The notes under the pieces: model-generated
The model's input: the letters and a program-made list of their open reading frames with translations, nothing else
Told to the model about the DNA's origin: nothing
The model's database searches: none
NCBI RefSeq assembly: GCF_024435355.1
Contig: NZ_JAMJWG010000028.1
Location: 1-64,000, forward strand
DNA: 64,000 nucleotides
Reading direction: 5' to 3'
From: Streptomyces odontomachi
GTDB taxonomy: Bacteria; Actinomycetota; Actinomycetes; Streptomycetales; Streptomycetaceae
Program-made: the position numbers and the translations under genes
Shown here: one piece after another, positions 33,739 to 42,906 of the stretch
Position numbering within the stretch: the first letter of the stretch is position 1
Layout: each line of letters starts with the position of its first letter

Positions 33739-33912
33739 ATGCTCGACCAGGCTCTCAAGACGACCGGCCTCGCACTGGATCAGGACATGCTCGAAGGGCT
33801 GATGCTCCAGCCCTCGACACCGCTCAGCGACGCACCCGTCCCGTCGCCCGACGGCAAGGGATTCCTCCTCGCCCTGCTGCTCCTGGCCCCGAAGGAGCCG
33901 AAGGGCCGGTGA
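33739..33912 (+). CDS. 57-residue peptide heading a coupled operon (possible precursor peptide)
   Basis: The ATG at 33739 is preceded by AGGGAGC at ideal spacing. The peptide begins MLDQALKTTGLALDQDMLEG, continues with a Ser/Thr/Pro-rich middle (LMLQPSTPLSDAPVPSPDGK) and ends in a hydrophobic run GFLLALLLLA with a basic tail. It has no Cys and no signal peptide. An acidic, helix-prone N-terminal half followed by a distinct C-terminal part is leader/core-like, and GTGA overlap ties it to the next gene. A natural-product precursor or a small membrane regulator are both possible; neither is demonstrated. Confidence 0.6.
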   Translation: MLDQALKTTGLALDQDMLEGLMLQPSTPLSDAPVPSPDGKGFLLALLLLAPKEPKGR

Positions 33913-34700
33913 TCACCGAGCGGGCCCGTACGGCCCATCACAGTTCGGCCGACGGGTTGGCCCGCCGTGCCCTCGGTGTCCTCGCGGACGCCGAGGGCAC
34001 GGCGCCCGTTGCCGCCGCCCACCTGGCGGAGGCAGCAGACCGGTCCGAGGGCGATCTCGCGGTCGCCCTCGGCGCCGTGCGCATGCTGGGCGCCGACGTC
34101 CTCGCACCCTGCCTGCTCGCCGGTCACGCCGCGCCGCCCGACGAGGTGACGGCCGTCGGCCTGGCCCTCGCCGCCCTACCGCCCGCCGACCCGCCGCCCC
34201 CGGCACCTCCCGAGGGCTCCGAGCAGGCCTGGGTACGGGCCTGGCTGGACTGGGGCCTGGTCACCGCGCTGTCCCGGACCGGTGCCGAGTGCACGGCGAA
34301 GGCGCCGCTGCCACCCGGACCACCGCTGTGCGACGACGACGCCGACCACGGACACCCGCCCACCACGCACGCCCACCCACGCGAAGGCTGGCTGCCGTGG
34401 TCGGAGCGGATGGGCCAGCTGTCGTCGCTGGCGCTGCCCGGTCTCGACTCCGCCGTGCACGACGCCGCGCGCGCCGGCGTACTGGGTCTCGCGCGCGGTG
34501 CCACCCGCGCCATGCTGCGGCGCGACTTCCCGACCGCCGGACGGATCGCCCGCTGGCTGGCCTGGCTCGGTGCCGAAGGCGCGGTGCTGCCGCTCGACCT
34601 CGTCCCCCTGACGGCCCGTCTCGGCCTGCTCGGCGGTGGCGAACGACTCGCCCTGGACGTCGCCATCGCCCGTCGGCTGCTCGACCTGGAGCACGAATGA
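33909..34700 (+). CDS. Unknown protein, second gene of the peptide operon
   Basis: This 263-residue protein is Ala/Leu/Pro-rich and mostly helical, with a proline stretch (about 95-110) and a His-rich loop (DHGHPPTTHAHPREGW, about 140-155) that could bind metal. The C-terminal half (ALPGLDSAVHDAARAGVLGL and onward) looks like the family core. I do not recognise a family. Its GTG start overlaps the peptide stop and its own stop overlaps the next ATG, so stoichiometric translation with both is likely. Confidence 0.65.
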   Translation: MITERARTAHHSSADGLARRALGVLADAEGTAPVAAAHLAEAADRSEGDLAVALGAVRMLGADVLAPCLLAGHAAPPDEVTAVGLALAALPPADPPPPAPPEGSEQAWVRAWLDWGLVTALSRTGAECTAKAPLPPGPPLCDDDADHGHPPTTHAHPREGWLPWSERMGQLSSLALPGLDSAVHDAARAGVLGLARGATRAMLRRDFPTAGRIARWLAWLGAEGAVLPLDLVPLTARLGLLGGGERLALDVAIARRLLDLEHE

Positions 34701-35626
34701 ACCCCGCATCCGCACGCCTGGCGCACGACGTCGGATCCCGCGCCCTGGCCTGGCTGCACGCGCACCGGGAGTACGGCACGCTCGACCGGCTCATCGACTC
34801 CTACCTCGGTGAGGACGCCGACGCCTACAAGGCCCTCGGGGAGACGGCACTCGCCGCCTCGCTCGTGCTGCGCGGCGGCCTGGCCGGCGCCGCCGACCTC
34901 GAACGCGCACGTGACCTGCTCGACTTCGGCTGGGCCCAACTCGGTGAGGGAAGCCTGCTGTACGAGCGGCTGCTGCGCCATCCGCTGCACACCGATCCGC
35001 TGGAGCTCTACCTCCCCTTCGCCCGCGCCGGCTACCGGTACCCGCCGCTCGACCGGCTGCTCGCCCACACCCGCACCCTGCCGTCCGTGCACGCCGTGGA
35101 GATGCTGCCGAACCGCCGGCTCGCCATCGCCAACGCGCTACGCGTCACCGGCTTCGACGACGGCGGCAGGACGACCGACTGGGCAGCGCTCGCCCGCGCC
35201 ACCTGGCTCGGCAACACGCCCGAGCCATGGAACATCGACTGGATCACCGGCTACACCGTCACCCACACCGTCTTCCACCTCACCGACTGGGGTGCCCTGC
35301 CCGACGGCCTCCCGAAGAACCTGGCCGGCTACGTGGCCAACTGGCTTCCGGTGTGGACGAACGTCTGGGCCGAGATCGGCCAGTGGGACCTGATGGTGGA
35401 ACTCATGATCGTGGGCGCCTGCCTGCCGGAGCCCCAGATCACGACGGACGCCTGGCAACGGCTCGCGGGACTCCAGCACGACGACGGTCTGGTGCCGCGC
35501 GACGGTGAACCCGTGGAGGAAGACCCGGCCCGCCGCTTCCACGCGCATCAACACCCCACCGTGGTCGCCGCCGTCGCCGGCACCCTCGCCCTCATGCGGA
35601 CGCTCGACACCCCCCGGCCCGCCTGA
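34697..35626 (+). CDS. DUF6895-like helical protein, third gene of the peptide operon
   Basis: This 309-residue soluble protein is built of alpha-alpha hairpins and recalls the actinobacterial DUF6895 group (from memory, uncertain). Conserved-looking blocks are RALAWLHAHREYGTLDRLID, VHAVEMLPNRRLAIANALRV and the His/Thr-rich WITGYTVTHTVFHLTDWG, which resembles an active-site strip in toroid-fold enzymes. No function is known to me. ATGA overlap upstream and a TGATG junction downstream place it in one unit with the peptide, the 263-residue protein and the serine hydrolase. Confidence 0.65.
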   Translation: MNPASARLAHDVGSRALAWLHAHREYGTLDRLIDSYLGEDADAYKALGETALAASLVLRGGLAGAADLERARDLLDFGWAQLGEGSLLYERLLRHPLHTDPLELYLPFARAGYRYPPLDRLLAHTRTLPSVHAVEMLPNRRLAIANALRVTGFDDGGRTTDWAALARATWLGNTPEPWNIDWITGYTVTHTVFHLTDWGALPDGLPKNLAGYVANWLPVWTNVWAEIGQWDLMVELMIVGACLPEPQITTDAWQRLAGLQHDDGLVPRDGEPVEEDPARRFHAHQHPTVVAAVAGTLALMRTLDTPRPA

Positions 35627-36987
35627 TGCCGCCCACGTCCCGCCGGCGCACCCACGGCGACGACGGGCCCACCGGCACGCACCCCCCTGCGCTCCATGGG
35701 CCCACCGACCCGAACGCGCAAGAGCAACGCCCCCGTCACGCCCGTCACGCCCGCCGCGCCCGTCCGGGGCAAGACCCCAGGCAGGCCCCCGGGCCAGACC
35801 ACCACGCGAGTACGGGACGGTCCCCGAAGGCCTCCCTCGACCCCGCCACCGTGCGCCGTCTGACCCGTCCGCTGCTGACGGCCGCCCCGGGTGCGAGCGC
35901 GCTCGCCGTCGGTCTCCATCGGGACGGGCAGCGGGCGTTCGTGCTGCGCGGCACCACCGCGCACGGCGGCGGGGTGCCGGTGGGGGCGGCGACCCGGTTC
36001 GAGGTGGGGTCCGTCACGAAGACGTTCACCGCGCTGCTGCTGGCCGAGCAGGCCGGCCGCGGCGAACTCGCCTGGCACACCCCGCTCGCCGCCCTCCTGC
36101 CGCCCGGCACCCGCATGCCCCGGCGCGGCGACGCGATCACCCTCACCCAGCTGGCCACCCACACCGCCGGCCTGCCCCGGCTGCCGCCCGGCCTGCTCGG
36201 CAGCATCGGCACCCGCTGGTTCTCGAACCCGTACGCGGCCTTCGGCGCCGAGGACGTGCTGGCCGCCCTGGCACGCACCCGAGTGCGCTCCCGGCCGGGC
36301 TCCCGCGTGCGGTACTCCAACTTCGGGGTCGGCCTCCTCGGGTACGCGCTGAGCGGCGCGGCGGGCGGCACACCGTACGGGGCCCTGCTCGCCGAGCGAG
36401 TGCTCGACCCGCTGCGGCTGCGCGACACCACTGCCTGCGCCACCCCGCCGGCCGGCACCACCCAGGTCACCGGCCACTGGCACGGCCGCCCACGACCACC
36501 GTTCCACATCCCGGGGCTGCCGGCGGCCGGCGCGGTCCGCTCCAGCGTGCGGGACCTGCTGACGGTCACCGAGGCGCTCATGGGTCCATATCCGGACATG
36601 GACCCGAACCCGAACCCGGGCCCGAACCCGTACCTGGACCTGGACCTGGACCTGGCCACCGACCCGGACACGGCCGACGCCCCGGTGCCACCGCCCGCCG
36701 TCCTGCGCTCCGCCTTGCGCTCCGCCCTGCGCGAGGTGACCGTCCCCCGGCTCGTGCGACCGCACGGCCAAGGGCAGCTCGCCCTGGTGTGGAACATCCG
36801 CCCACGCCCCGACGGCTCGCGGCTCTACCACCACTCGGGCGGCACCCGCGGCTGCACCGCGTTCATCGCCTTCAACCCCGAGCGGCGCACCGCCCTGGTG
36901 GCCCTCGCCAACACCGCCCCCAGCTGGGACAACAGGCTCATCCAGCGGGCCTACGAGGCCGTACTGCACCTCGCTGGCAGCGGCTGA
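35626..36987 (+). CDS. Serine hydrolase of the beta-lactamase/penicillin-binding fold
   Basis: This 453-residue class C-like serine hydrolase has all three active-site motifs: SxxK in VGSVTKTFTALLLAEQ (Ser nucleophile, Lys base), YxN in RVRYSNFGVGLL, and HxG in YHHSGGTRG. The start shares a base with the upstream stop (TGATG). The first about 65 residues are a His/Arg/Pro-rich disordered lead with no signal peptide, unlike secreted relatives, so it may act in the cytoplasm. Around 321-345 lies a low-complexity Asp-Pro-Asn/Leu-Asp insert. It could be an esterase, D-aminopeptidase or peptide hydrolase; in this operon a role in peptide processing is conceivable. Confidence 0.85.
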   Translation: MPPTSRRRTHGDDGPTGTHPPALHGPTDPNAQEQRPRHARHARRARPGQDPRQAPGPDHHASTGRSPKASLDPATVRRLTRPLLTAAPGASALAVGLHRDGQRAFVLRGTTAHGGGVPVGAATRFEVGSVTKTFTALLLAEQAGRGELAWHTPLAALLPPGTRMPRRGDAITLTQLATHTAGLPRLPPGLLGSIGTRWFSNPYAAFGAEDVLAALARTRVRSRPGSRVRYSNFGVGLLGYALSGAAGGTPYGALLAERVLDPLRLRDTTACATPPAGTTQVTGHWHGRPRPPFHIPGLPAAGAVRSSVRDLLTVTEALMGPYPDMDPNPNPGPNPYLDLDLDLATDPDTADAPVPPPAVLRSALRSALREVTVPRLVRPHGQGQLALVWNIRPRPDGSRLYHHSGGTRGCTAFIAFNPERRTALVALANTAPSWDNRLIQRAYEAVLHLAGSG

Positions 36988-37074
36988 CCGGCCCACCGAC
37001 TGACCGACTGACCGACTGACCGGCCCACCGGCCGACCGGCGACCGGCCGGCCCGCCCGCACGCCCCCGACAGTC

Positions 37075-37449
37075 TCAGCCCCGTCCGGTGTCGATCACGC
37101 AGAAGCGGTTGCCGTCCGGGTCGGCCAGGACCACGAAATCGGGGTCGTCCGGGTACAGGTCCCAGTCGACCCGGCGGGCCCCCAGCGTCACCAGCCGTTC
37201 CACCTCCGCGGCCTGGTCCGCCGCGTCCCCCGCGTACAGGTCCAGATGGATACGGGGGTGCTCCTGGACGGGCGTCTCGCTGCGGCCCAGCGAAAGATGC
37301 ACCCCGCCTCCGGCACCGTCCACGGGCTGTAGCACCGCCCAGCCGTCCTCGACCTCGCCCCGTGGCACCAGCCCCAGGGCCTTCGTCCAGAAGGCGACCG
37401 CACGCGGCACGTCCGAGACACCCAGGACAACGGATCCGATTCTCAACAT
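37075..37449 (-). CDS. VOC (glyoxalase/bleomycin-resistance fold) protein
   Basis: This 124-residue protein has two beta-alpha-beta-beta-beta units: IGSVVLGVSDVPRAVAFWTK and the C-terminal DFVVLADPDGNRFCVIDTG. The typical metal or ligand residues (His in HLSLGR and HLDLYAG, Glu/Asp near the end) are partly present. Function cannot be predicted; members range from lyases to drug-binding proteins. ATG 37449 gives the canonical start although the ribosome binding site is poor. The 87-bp gap to the left holds GACTGACC-type short repeats. Confidence 0.8.
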   Translation of the reverse strand: MLRIGSVVLGVSDVPRAVAFWTKALGLVPRGEVEDGWAVLQPVDGAGGGVHLSLGRSETPVQEHPRIHLDLYAGDAADQAAEVERLVTLGARRVDWDLYPDDPDFVVLADPDGNRFCVIDTGRG

Positions 37450-37565
37450 GGACCGATTCTGGCCAAGACCGACCTCCCTCGGAACCGGAAGCCGTATCCC
37501 GCACGAAACGGCCCATGACGGAAAGTCCATAGCCAGGCCCTGTGGACGCCGCGATACTCAGGCAG

Positions 37566-39305
37566 GTGTTCTTGACGATCGGTACCACCGGAACCCCTGA
37601 GCGGCCGGCGAGCGACCTCGGATTTCTGCTGCACAAGCACCCCGACCGCGCGCAGGCCTTCGCCACGTCCTACGGCACCGCGCACGTGCTCTACCCCGAG
37701 GCGTCCAAGGAGCGGTGCACCGCCGCGCTGCTGCTGGAGGTCGACCCGGTGGCGCTGGTGCGGCGCGGCAAGGGCAGAGGGCGCGGGGGTGCGCCCGACT
37801 CGGCGCTCGCCCACTACGTGAACGACCGGCCGTACGCCGCCTCGTCGCTGCTGGCCGTCGCGCTCGGCAGCGTGTTCTCCAGCGCCATGAAGGGCCGCTG
37901 CGAGGCCAGGCCGGAGCTGGTCGACCAGACGCTGCCGCTGCACATCGAGGTGCCCGTGCTGCCGGCACGCGGCGGTGCCGCGCTGGTCACCCGGCTCTTC
38001 GAGCCGCTGGGCTGGACGGTGACCGCCGAGCCGCTCCCCCTGGACGACACCTTCCCGGACTGGGGGGACTCGCGGTACGTGCGCCTGGTCCTGGCCGGCG
38101 AGCAACGCCTCTCCCAGGCGCTGTGCCACCTGTACGTGCTGCTGCCGGTGCTGGACGCCGCCAAGCACTACTGGGTCGCACCCGACGAGGTGGACAAGCT
38201 GCTGCGCGCCGGTGCGGGCTGGCTGCCCGGGCACCCGGAGGAGTTCCTGATCACCAGCCGCTATCTCGCCCGCCGAAGGACGCTGACCCGCGAGGCCCGC
38301 GAGCGCCTGGAGCTGATCCGGCTCGCGGAGTCCGACGACAGCGAGGTCGACGAGATCGACAACGCGGTCGACGGGGACGTCGACGGAGATACCGTGGAAG
38401 AGGACGCGACCACCGGAAAGGCCATGCGCCGCGGCTCCGACGAGGCGGCGGGAGCCACGTCCGAAGCGGTCTGCGACCCGGGTGCGCAGAGCGCCGCGAC
38501 GTCCCCGCCGCCCCTCGGGGTGCAGCGGCGCGCCGCGCTCGTCGCCGAACTTCGGGCCGCCGGTGCCGGCCGGGTACTGGACCTGGGCTGCGGCGAGGGC
38601 CACCTGGTGCGCGAGCTGCTGGCCGACGCCCGGTTCACCGAGGTCGTCGGCGTCGACGTGTCGCTGCGCGCCCTGGCCGTCGCCGGCCGGCGGCTGCGTC
38701 TGGACACCATGGGCGAGCGGCAGGCCGAGCGCGTACGGCTCCTCCAGGGCTCGCTCGCCTACACCGACCAGCGTCTGAAGGGCTACGACGCGGCCGTGCT
38801 GAGCGAGGTGATCGAGCACGTGGACCTGCCGCGGCTGTCCGCCCTCGTCTACGCCGTCTTCGGCGCAGCCCGGCCCCGTACCGTGCTCGTGACCACGCCG
38901 AACGTCGAGTACAACGTGCGCTGGGAGAGCCTGCCCGCCGGGCACGTGCGCCACGGCGACCACCGCTTCGAGTGGACCCGCGAGGAGTTCCGCGGCTGGG
39001 CCCGGGCCGTCGCCGCACGGCACGGATACGACATACGCGTCGAACCGATAGGCCCCGACGACCCCGAGGTGGGCCCGCCCACCCAGATGGCCGTCTTCAC
39101 CCGGGTGGACCGGACCGAGGGCACCCGGGACGGCCAGCAGGACGAGGCCCGCACGGACGGCACGGCACGACCGACCACCGCGGCCGTGCCGCCCCGGTCA
39201 CCCGCGCCGACACCGCAGCTGGCGCCCTCGGCCCTGGAGCCGACACCGCAGCCGGCACAACAGCCTCAGCAGGCCCCGACGGCACAGGAAGGACGGGTGG
39301 CATGA
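37566..39305 (+). CDS. hen1: Bacterial Hen1 3'-terminal RNA ribose 2'-O-methyltransferase
   Basis: This 579-residue enzyme marks repaired RNA ends in the Hen1-Pnkp system. The N-terminal half (1-245) is the bacteria-specific domain that activates Pnkp. An acidic linker (about 255-310) precedes the SAM methyltransferase (VLDLGCGEGHL, 337-347) with metal ligands in SEVIEHVD (413-420) and HGDHRFEW (463-470). A Pro/Gln-rich tail of about 65 residues extends beyond the domain, so the protein is longer than well-studied homologues. I chose GTG 37566, which yields the family N-terminus MFLTI; GTG 37542 is possible. It overlaps pnkp by ATGA. Confidence 0.92.
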   Translation: MFLTIGTTGTPERPASDLGFLLHKHPDRAQAFATSYGTAHVLYPEASKERCTAALLLEVDPVALVRRGKGRGRGGAPDSALAHYVNDRPYAASSLLAVALGSVFSSAMKGRCEARPELVDQTLPLHIEVPVLPARGGAALVTRLFEPLGWTVTAEPLPLDDTFPDWGDSRYVRLVLAGEQRLSQALCHLYVLLPVLDAAKHYWVAPDEVDKLLRAGAGWLPGHPEEFLITSRYLARRRTLTREARERLELIRLAESDDSEVDEIDNAVDGDVDGDTVEEDATTGKAMRRGSDEAAGATSEAVCDPGAQSAATSPPPLGVQRRAALVAELRAAGAGRVLDLGCGEGHLVRELLADARFTEVVGVDVSLRALAVAGRRLRLDTMGERQAERVRLLQGSLAYTDQRLKGYDAAVLSEVIEHVDLPRLSALVYAVFGAARPRTVLVTTPNVEYNVRWESLPAGHVRHGDHRFEWTREEFRGWARAVAARHGYDIRVEPIGPDDPEVGPPTQMAVFTRVDRTEGTRDGQQDEARTDGTARPTTAAVPPRSPAPTPQLAPSALEPTPQPAQQPQQAPTAQEGRVA

Positions 39306-41902
39306 CGACGACCGCCACCGGCACCGACACGCGCGCCCGCCGTGTCCTGGCCGTCACCGACCTCGCTCTCGTGGTGCTCGTCGGCGCCTCGGGCTCCGGA
39401 AAGTCCACCTTCGCCCGCCGGCACTTCAAACCGACCGAGGTGATCTCCTCGGACTTCTGCCGCGGCCTCGTCTCGGACGACGAGAACGACCAGGAGGCCA
39501 GCCGCGACGCCTTCGACGTGCTCCACTACATCGCGGGCAAACGGCTCGCCGCCGGCCGGCTCACCGTCGTCGACGCGACCAGCGTGCAGAGCGAGAGCCG
39601 CCGGCAGCTGGTCCGGCTGGCCCGCGAGCACGACGTGCTGCCCATCGCGATCGTCCTCGACGTCCCCGAAGAGGTGTGCGTCGAGCGCAACGCGGCCCGC
39701 GCCGACCGGGCGGACATGCCGCGCCGGGTCGTGCAGCGCCACATACGCGAACTGCGCCGCTCGGTGCGCCAGCTGGACCGCGAAGGCTTCCGCAAGGTGC
39801 ACGTCCTGCGCGGCGTGGACGAGGTGGACACCGCGGAGATCGTCCGTGAGCGGCGCTTCAACGACCTCAAGCACCTCACCGGTCCCTTCGACATCGTCGG
39901 CGACATCCACGGCTGCGCCGCCGAGCTGGAGGCCCTGCTCGGCAAGCTCGGCTACGTCGACGGGGCGCACCCGGAGGGCCGTACCGCGGTCTTCGTCGGC
40001 GACCTCGTCGACCGCGGCCCGGACACCCCCGGGGTGCTGCGCCGGGTGATGTCGATGGTCGCTTCCGGAGACGCGCTGTGCGTGCCCGGCAACCACGAGA
40101 ACAAGCTGAGCCGCTGGCTGAACGGGCGGACGGCGCAGGTGAGATACGGCCTCGCGGAGACCGTCGAGCAGCTGGGACGGGAGAGCGAGGAGTTCCGCGC
40201 CGAGGTGCGCACCTTCATCGACGGACTCGTCAGCCACTACGTGCTCGACGGCGGGCGGCTCGTGGTCTGCCACGCCGGGCTGCCCGAGAAGTACCACGGA
40301 CGCACCTCCGGCCGGGTCCGTTCGCACGCGCTGTACGGCGACACGACCGGGGAGACCGACGAGTTCGGCCTGCCGGTGCGCTACCCCTGGGCGCAGGACT
40401 ACCGCGGCCGCGCCGCCGTCGTCTACGGCCACACCCCGGTGCCCACCGCGACCTGGCTGAACAACACCATCTGCCTGGACACCGGCTGCGTCTTCGGCGG
40501 CAAGCTCACCGCACTGCGCTGGCCCGAGCGGCAGCTCGTCGACGTACCTGCCGAGCGCGTCTGGTACGAACCCGTGAAGCCGCTGCGGACCGAGGCGCCC
40601 GGTGGCGGCGACGGCCGTCCGCTCGACCTGACGGACGTGCACGGGCGCCGGTCCGTGGAGACCCGGTACGCGGGACGCGTCACCATCCGCGAGGAGAACG
40701 CGGCGGCGGCACTCGAAGTGATGAGCCGCTTCGCCGTCGACCCCCGGCTGCTGCCGTACCTGCCACCGACGATGGCGCCCACCGCCACCGCCCCCGCCCG
40801 CCGGGAATCCCACGGCCCGGCCGTCGACGGTCCCTACCTGGAACACCCCGCCGAGGCGTTCGCGCACTACGCCGCGGACGGCGTGGCGCGGGTCGTGTGC
40901 GAGGAGAAGCACATGGGCTCCCGTGCCGTGGTGCTGGTGTGCCGGGACGCCGGCGTGGTGCGCGAGCGCTTCGGGATGGACGGCGCCGGCGACCCCACGG
41001 GCGCGCTGTACACCCGGACCGGCCGTCCCTTCTTCGACGACCCGGAACTCACCGAGGAGATCCTGCGACGGCTCCGGGCCGCAATCGACCAGGCCGGCCT
41101 CTGGGAGGAGCTGGCCACCGACTGGCTGCTGCTCGACGCCGAGCTGATGCCCTGGTCGCTGAAGGCCTCCGGCCTGCTGCGCACCCAGTACGCGGCGGTG
41201 GGCGCCGCCGCGCGAGCCGTCTTCCCGGGTGTGCTCGACGCCCTCGAAGCGGTGGCGGCGCGTGGTGTCGACGGCGCCGGGGAACTGCTGGCGCGCCAGC
41301 GGGCTCGGGCCGAGGCGGCCAGCGCGTTCACCGACGCGTACCGGCGTTACTGCTGGCCGACCGACGGTCTGGAAGGGGTGCGTCTCGCCCCCTTCCAGAT
41401 CCTGGCGTCCCAGGGCCACAACCGCGCCCTGTTGCCGCACGACACCCAGCTGGCCCTGATCGACCGGATGGTCGAGCACGACGTCGATTCGCTCCTGCAC
41501 ACGACGCGGCGGTTGTATGTCGACACCGGTGAGGAGGCGTCGGTGCAGGCGGGCGTTGACTGGTGGCTGGAAATGACCGGGCGGGGCGGCGAGGGCATGG
41601 TCGTCAAGCCGGTCGGCGCGGTGGTCAGGGACGAGCGGGGCCGGCTGGTGCAGCCTGGCCTCAAGGTGCGTGGCCGCGAGTACCTCCGCATCATCTACGG
41701 ACCCGAATACACCCGCCCCGACCAGCTGGAACGGTTGCGGTCCCGGTCCCTCGGGCACAAGCGGTCGCTTGCGATTCGTGAGTACGCGTTGGGGTTGGAG
41801 GCGTTGGATCGGTTGGCGGACGGGGAGCCGTTGTGGCGGGTTCATGAGGCGGTGTTCGGCGTCCTCGCCCTCGAGTCGGAACCGGTGGATCCCCGGTTGT
41901 AA
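39302..41902 (+). CDS. pnkp: Polynucleotide kinase-phosphatase-adenylyltransferase Pnkp
   Basis: This 866-residue RNA repair enzyme has three domains in the standard order. The 5'-kinase has P-loop GASGSGKST (28-36). The 2',3'-phosphatase of the calcineurin type has DIHG (201-204), GDLVDRGPD and GNHE (263-266). The C-terminal ligase-like adenylyltransferase has nucleotidyl Lys 536 in EEKHMGSR and a downstream GEGMVVKP. The length equals that of the characterised clostridial enzyme (about 870). With Hen1 it heals and seals RNA cut by ribotoxins. The start overlaps the hen1 stop, and no RNA ligase subunit other than the Hen1 N-terminal domain is encoded nearby. Confidence 0.95.
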   Translation: MTTTATGTDTRARRVLAVTDLALVVLVGASGSGKSTFARRHFKPTEVISSDFCRGLVSDDENDQEASRDAFDVLHYIAGKRLAAGRLTVVDATSVQSESRRQLVRLAREHDVLPIAIVLDVPEEVCVERNAARADRADMPRRVVQRHIRELRRSVRQLDREGFRKVHVLRGVDEVDTAEIVRERRFNDLKHLTGPFDIVGDIHGCAAELEALLGKLGYVDGAHPEGRTAVFVGDLVDRGPDTPGVLRRVMSMVASGDALCVPGNHENKLSRWLNGRTAQVRYGLAETVEQLGRESEEFRAEVRTFIDGLVSHYVLDGGRLVVCHAGLPEKYHGRTSGRVRSHALYGDTTGETDEFGLPVRYPWAQDYRGRAAVVYGHTPVPTATWLNNTICLDTGCVFGGKLTALRWPERQLVDVPAERVWYEPVKPLRTEAPGGGDGRPLDLTDVHGRRSVETRYAGRVTIREENAAAALEVMSRFAVDPRLLPYLPPTMAPTATAPARRESHGPAVDGPYLEHPAEAFAHYAADGVARVVCEEKHMGSRAVVLVCRDAGVVRERFGMDGAGDPTGALYTRTGRPFFDDPELTEEILRRLRAAIDQAGLWEELATDWLLLDAELMPWSLKASGLLRTQYAAVGAAARAVFPGVLDALEAVAARGVDGAGELLARQRARAEAASAFTDAYRRYCWPTDGLEGVRLAPFQILASQGHNRALLPHDTQLALIDRMVEHDVDSLLHTTRRLYVDTGEEASVQAGVDWWLEMTGRGGEGMVVKPVGAVVRDERGRLVQPGLKVRGREYLRIIYGPEYTRPDQLERLRSRSLGHKRSLAIREYALGLEALDRLADGEPLWRVHEAVFGVLALESEPVDPRL

Positions 41903-42013
41903 CTGCTGCCCGACATCGACGGTCCGGGCGTCCGGGCTGTCGGAGCCGTCCGCGAAGATCCCGAGTTCGGATGGCTACGCTGGATCCGCAAGCTGGAGGA
42001 GGTTGCGATCTGT

Positions 42014-42904
42014 ATGGGTGACGGGCCCGGGCCCGGACGGACTGAGCAGGAGGACGGGCTCGGGGCCGGATGGGAGAGGCACCGGCCCGCGGTTTTCGGT
42101 GTGGCCTACCGGCTGCTGGGGAGCGTGGCCGATGCCGAAGACGTGACCCAGGATGTCTGGCTGCGGGCGGCCGGCGCGGATCTACAGAGCGTCGATGATC
42201 TGCACGCCTGGCTGGTGACGGTGGCCGCGCGGCGGTCGTACGACATTCTCAAGAGCGCTCGTTTCCGGCGGGAAACCTATGTCGGGCCGTGGTTGCCGGA
42301 GCCGCTGCTGACGGGGCCGGACGCGTCGCAGCCGGTGCTCGTCGACGAGTCCGTCAGTTCGGCGATCCTCCTGATCATGGAAGAGCTGAGCCCGCCGGAG
42401 CGGGTGGCCTTCGTCCTGCACGATGTCTTCGGTCTTGAGTTCGGCCGGATCGCCGAGGTGCTGGACGTCTCCGTGCCGGGTGCCCGGCAGCTCGCCTCCC
42501 GGGCGCGACGGCGGGTGGCCAAGGCGAAGCGGTCCACGCCGCAGGCGTCGAAGGCGGAACGCGAGAGCGTCCTGGCGGTTTTCCGTGCCGCTTACGAGGC
42601 CGGGGACCTGGCCGGCCTGATCAGGCTCTTGCATCCGGACGCCGTCTACGTCACCGACGGCGGCGGCAAGGCCTTCGCGGCACGCAAGATCATCCACGGC
42701 GGCGAGCGCGTCGCCGAGGTCATGGTGCGGGTGGGGCGCCAGTGGCATCCGGACCGCATCGACTTCGCGGAGATCGGCGGCGAGCTCGCCCTGGTGTTCT
42801 ACCGCGAAGGGCGGGTCTACTCCGTGGACACGGTCCAGATCACGGACGGTCTGATCACCGCGTACCGCCGGGTCATCAATCCCGACAAACTCGGGTGCGT
42901 CTGA
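42014..42904 (+). CDS. ECF41-group sigma factor (SigJ-like) with SnoaL domain
   Basis: This 296-residue ECF sigma factor has region 2 (AVFGVAYRLLGSVADAEDVT...VWLRA), region 4 (EELSPPERVAFVLHDVFGLE...RIAEVLDVSVPGARQLASRA) and a C-terminal SnoaL-like domain. Two ECF41 signature strings are present: DGGGK (YVTDGGGKAFAARK) and NPDKL at the extreme C-terminus. In this group the C-terminal extension replaces an anti-sigma factor. The neighbour downstream is an oxidoreductase preceded by a sequence matching the ECF41 promoter, the usual target arrangement. Confidence 0.92.
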   Translation: MGDGPGPGRTEQEDGLGAGWERHRPAVFGVAYRLLGSVADAEDVTQDVWLRAAGADLQSVDDLHAWLVTVAARRSYDILKSARFRRETYVGPWLPEPLLTGPDASQPVLVDESVSSAILLIMEELSPPERVAFVLHDVFGLEFGRIAEVLDVSVPGARQLASRARRRVAKAKRSTPQASKAERESVLAVFRAAYEAGDLAGLIRLLHPDAVYVTDGGGKAFAARKIIHGGERVAEVMVRVGRQWHPDRIDFAEIGGELALVFYREGRVYSVDTVQITDGLITAYRRVINPDKLGCV

Positions 42905-42906
42905 GC

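Noticed and set aside
36988..37074. GACTGACC short tandem repeats
   Set aside because: Simple-sequence spacer between convergent genes with no further structure.
37443..39023. Long antisense open frame opposite hen1
   Set aside because: No recognisable domain; hen1 has strong family motifs on the other strand.
39266..41845. 859-codon open frame antisense to pnkp
   Set aside because: Shadow of a gene with complete kinase, phosphatase and ligase motifs.
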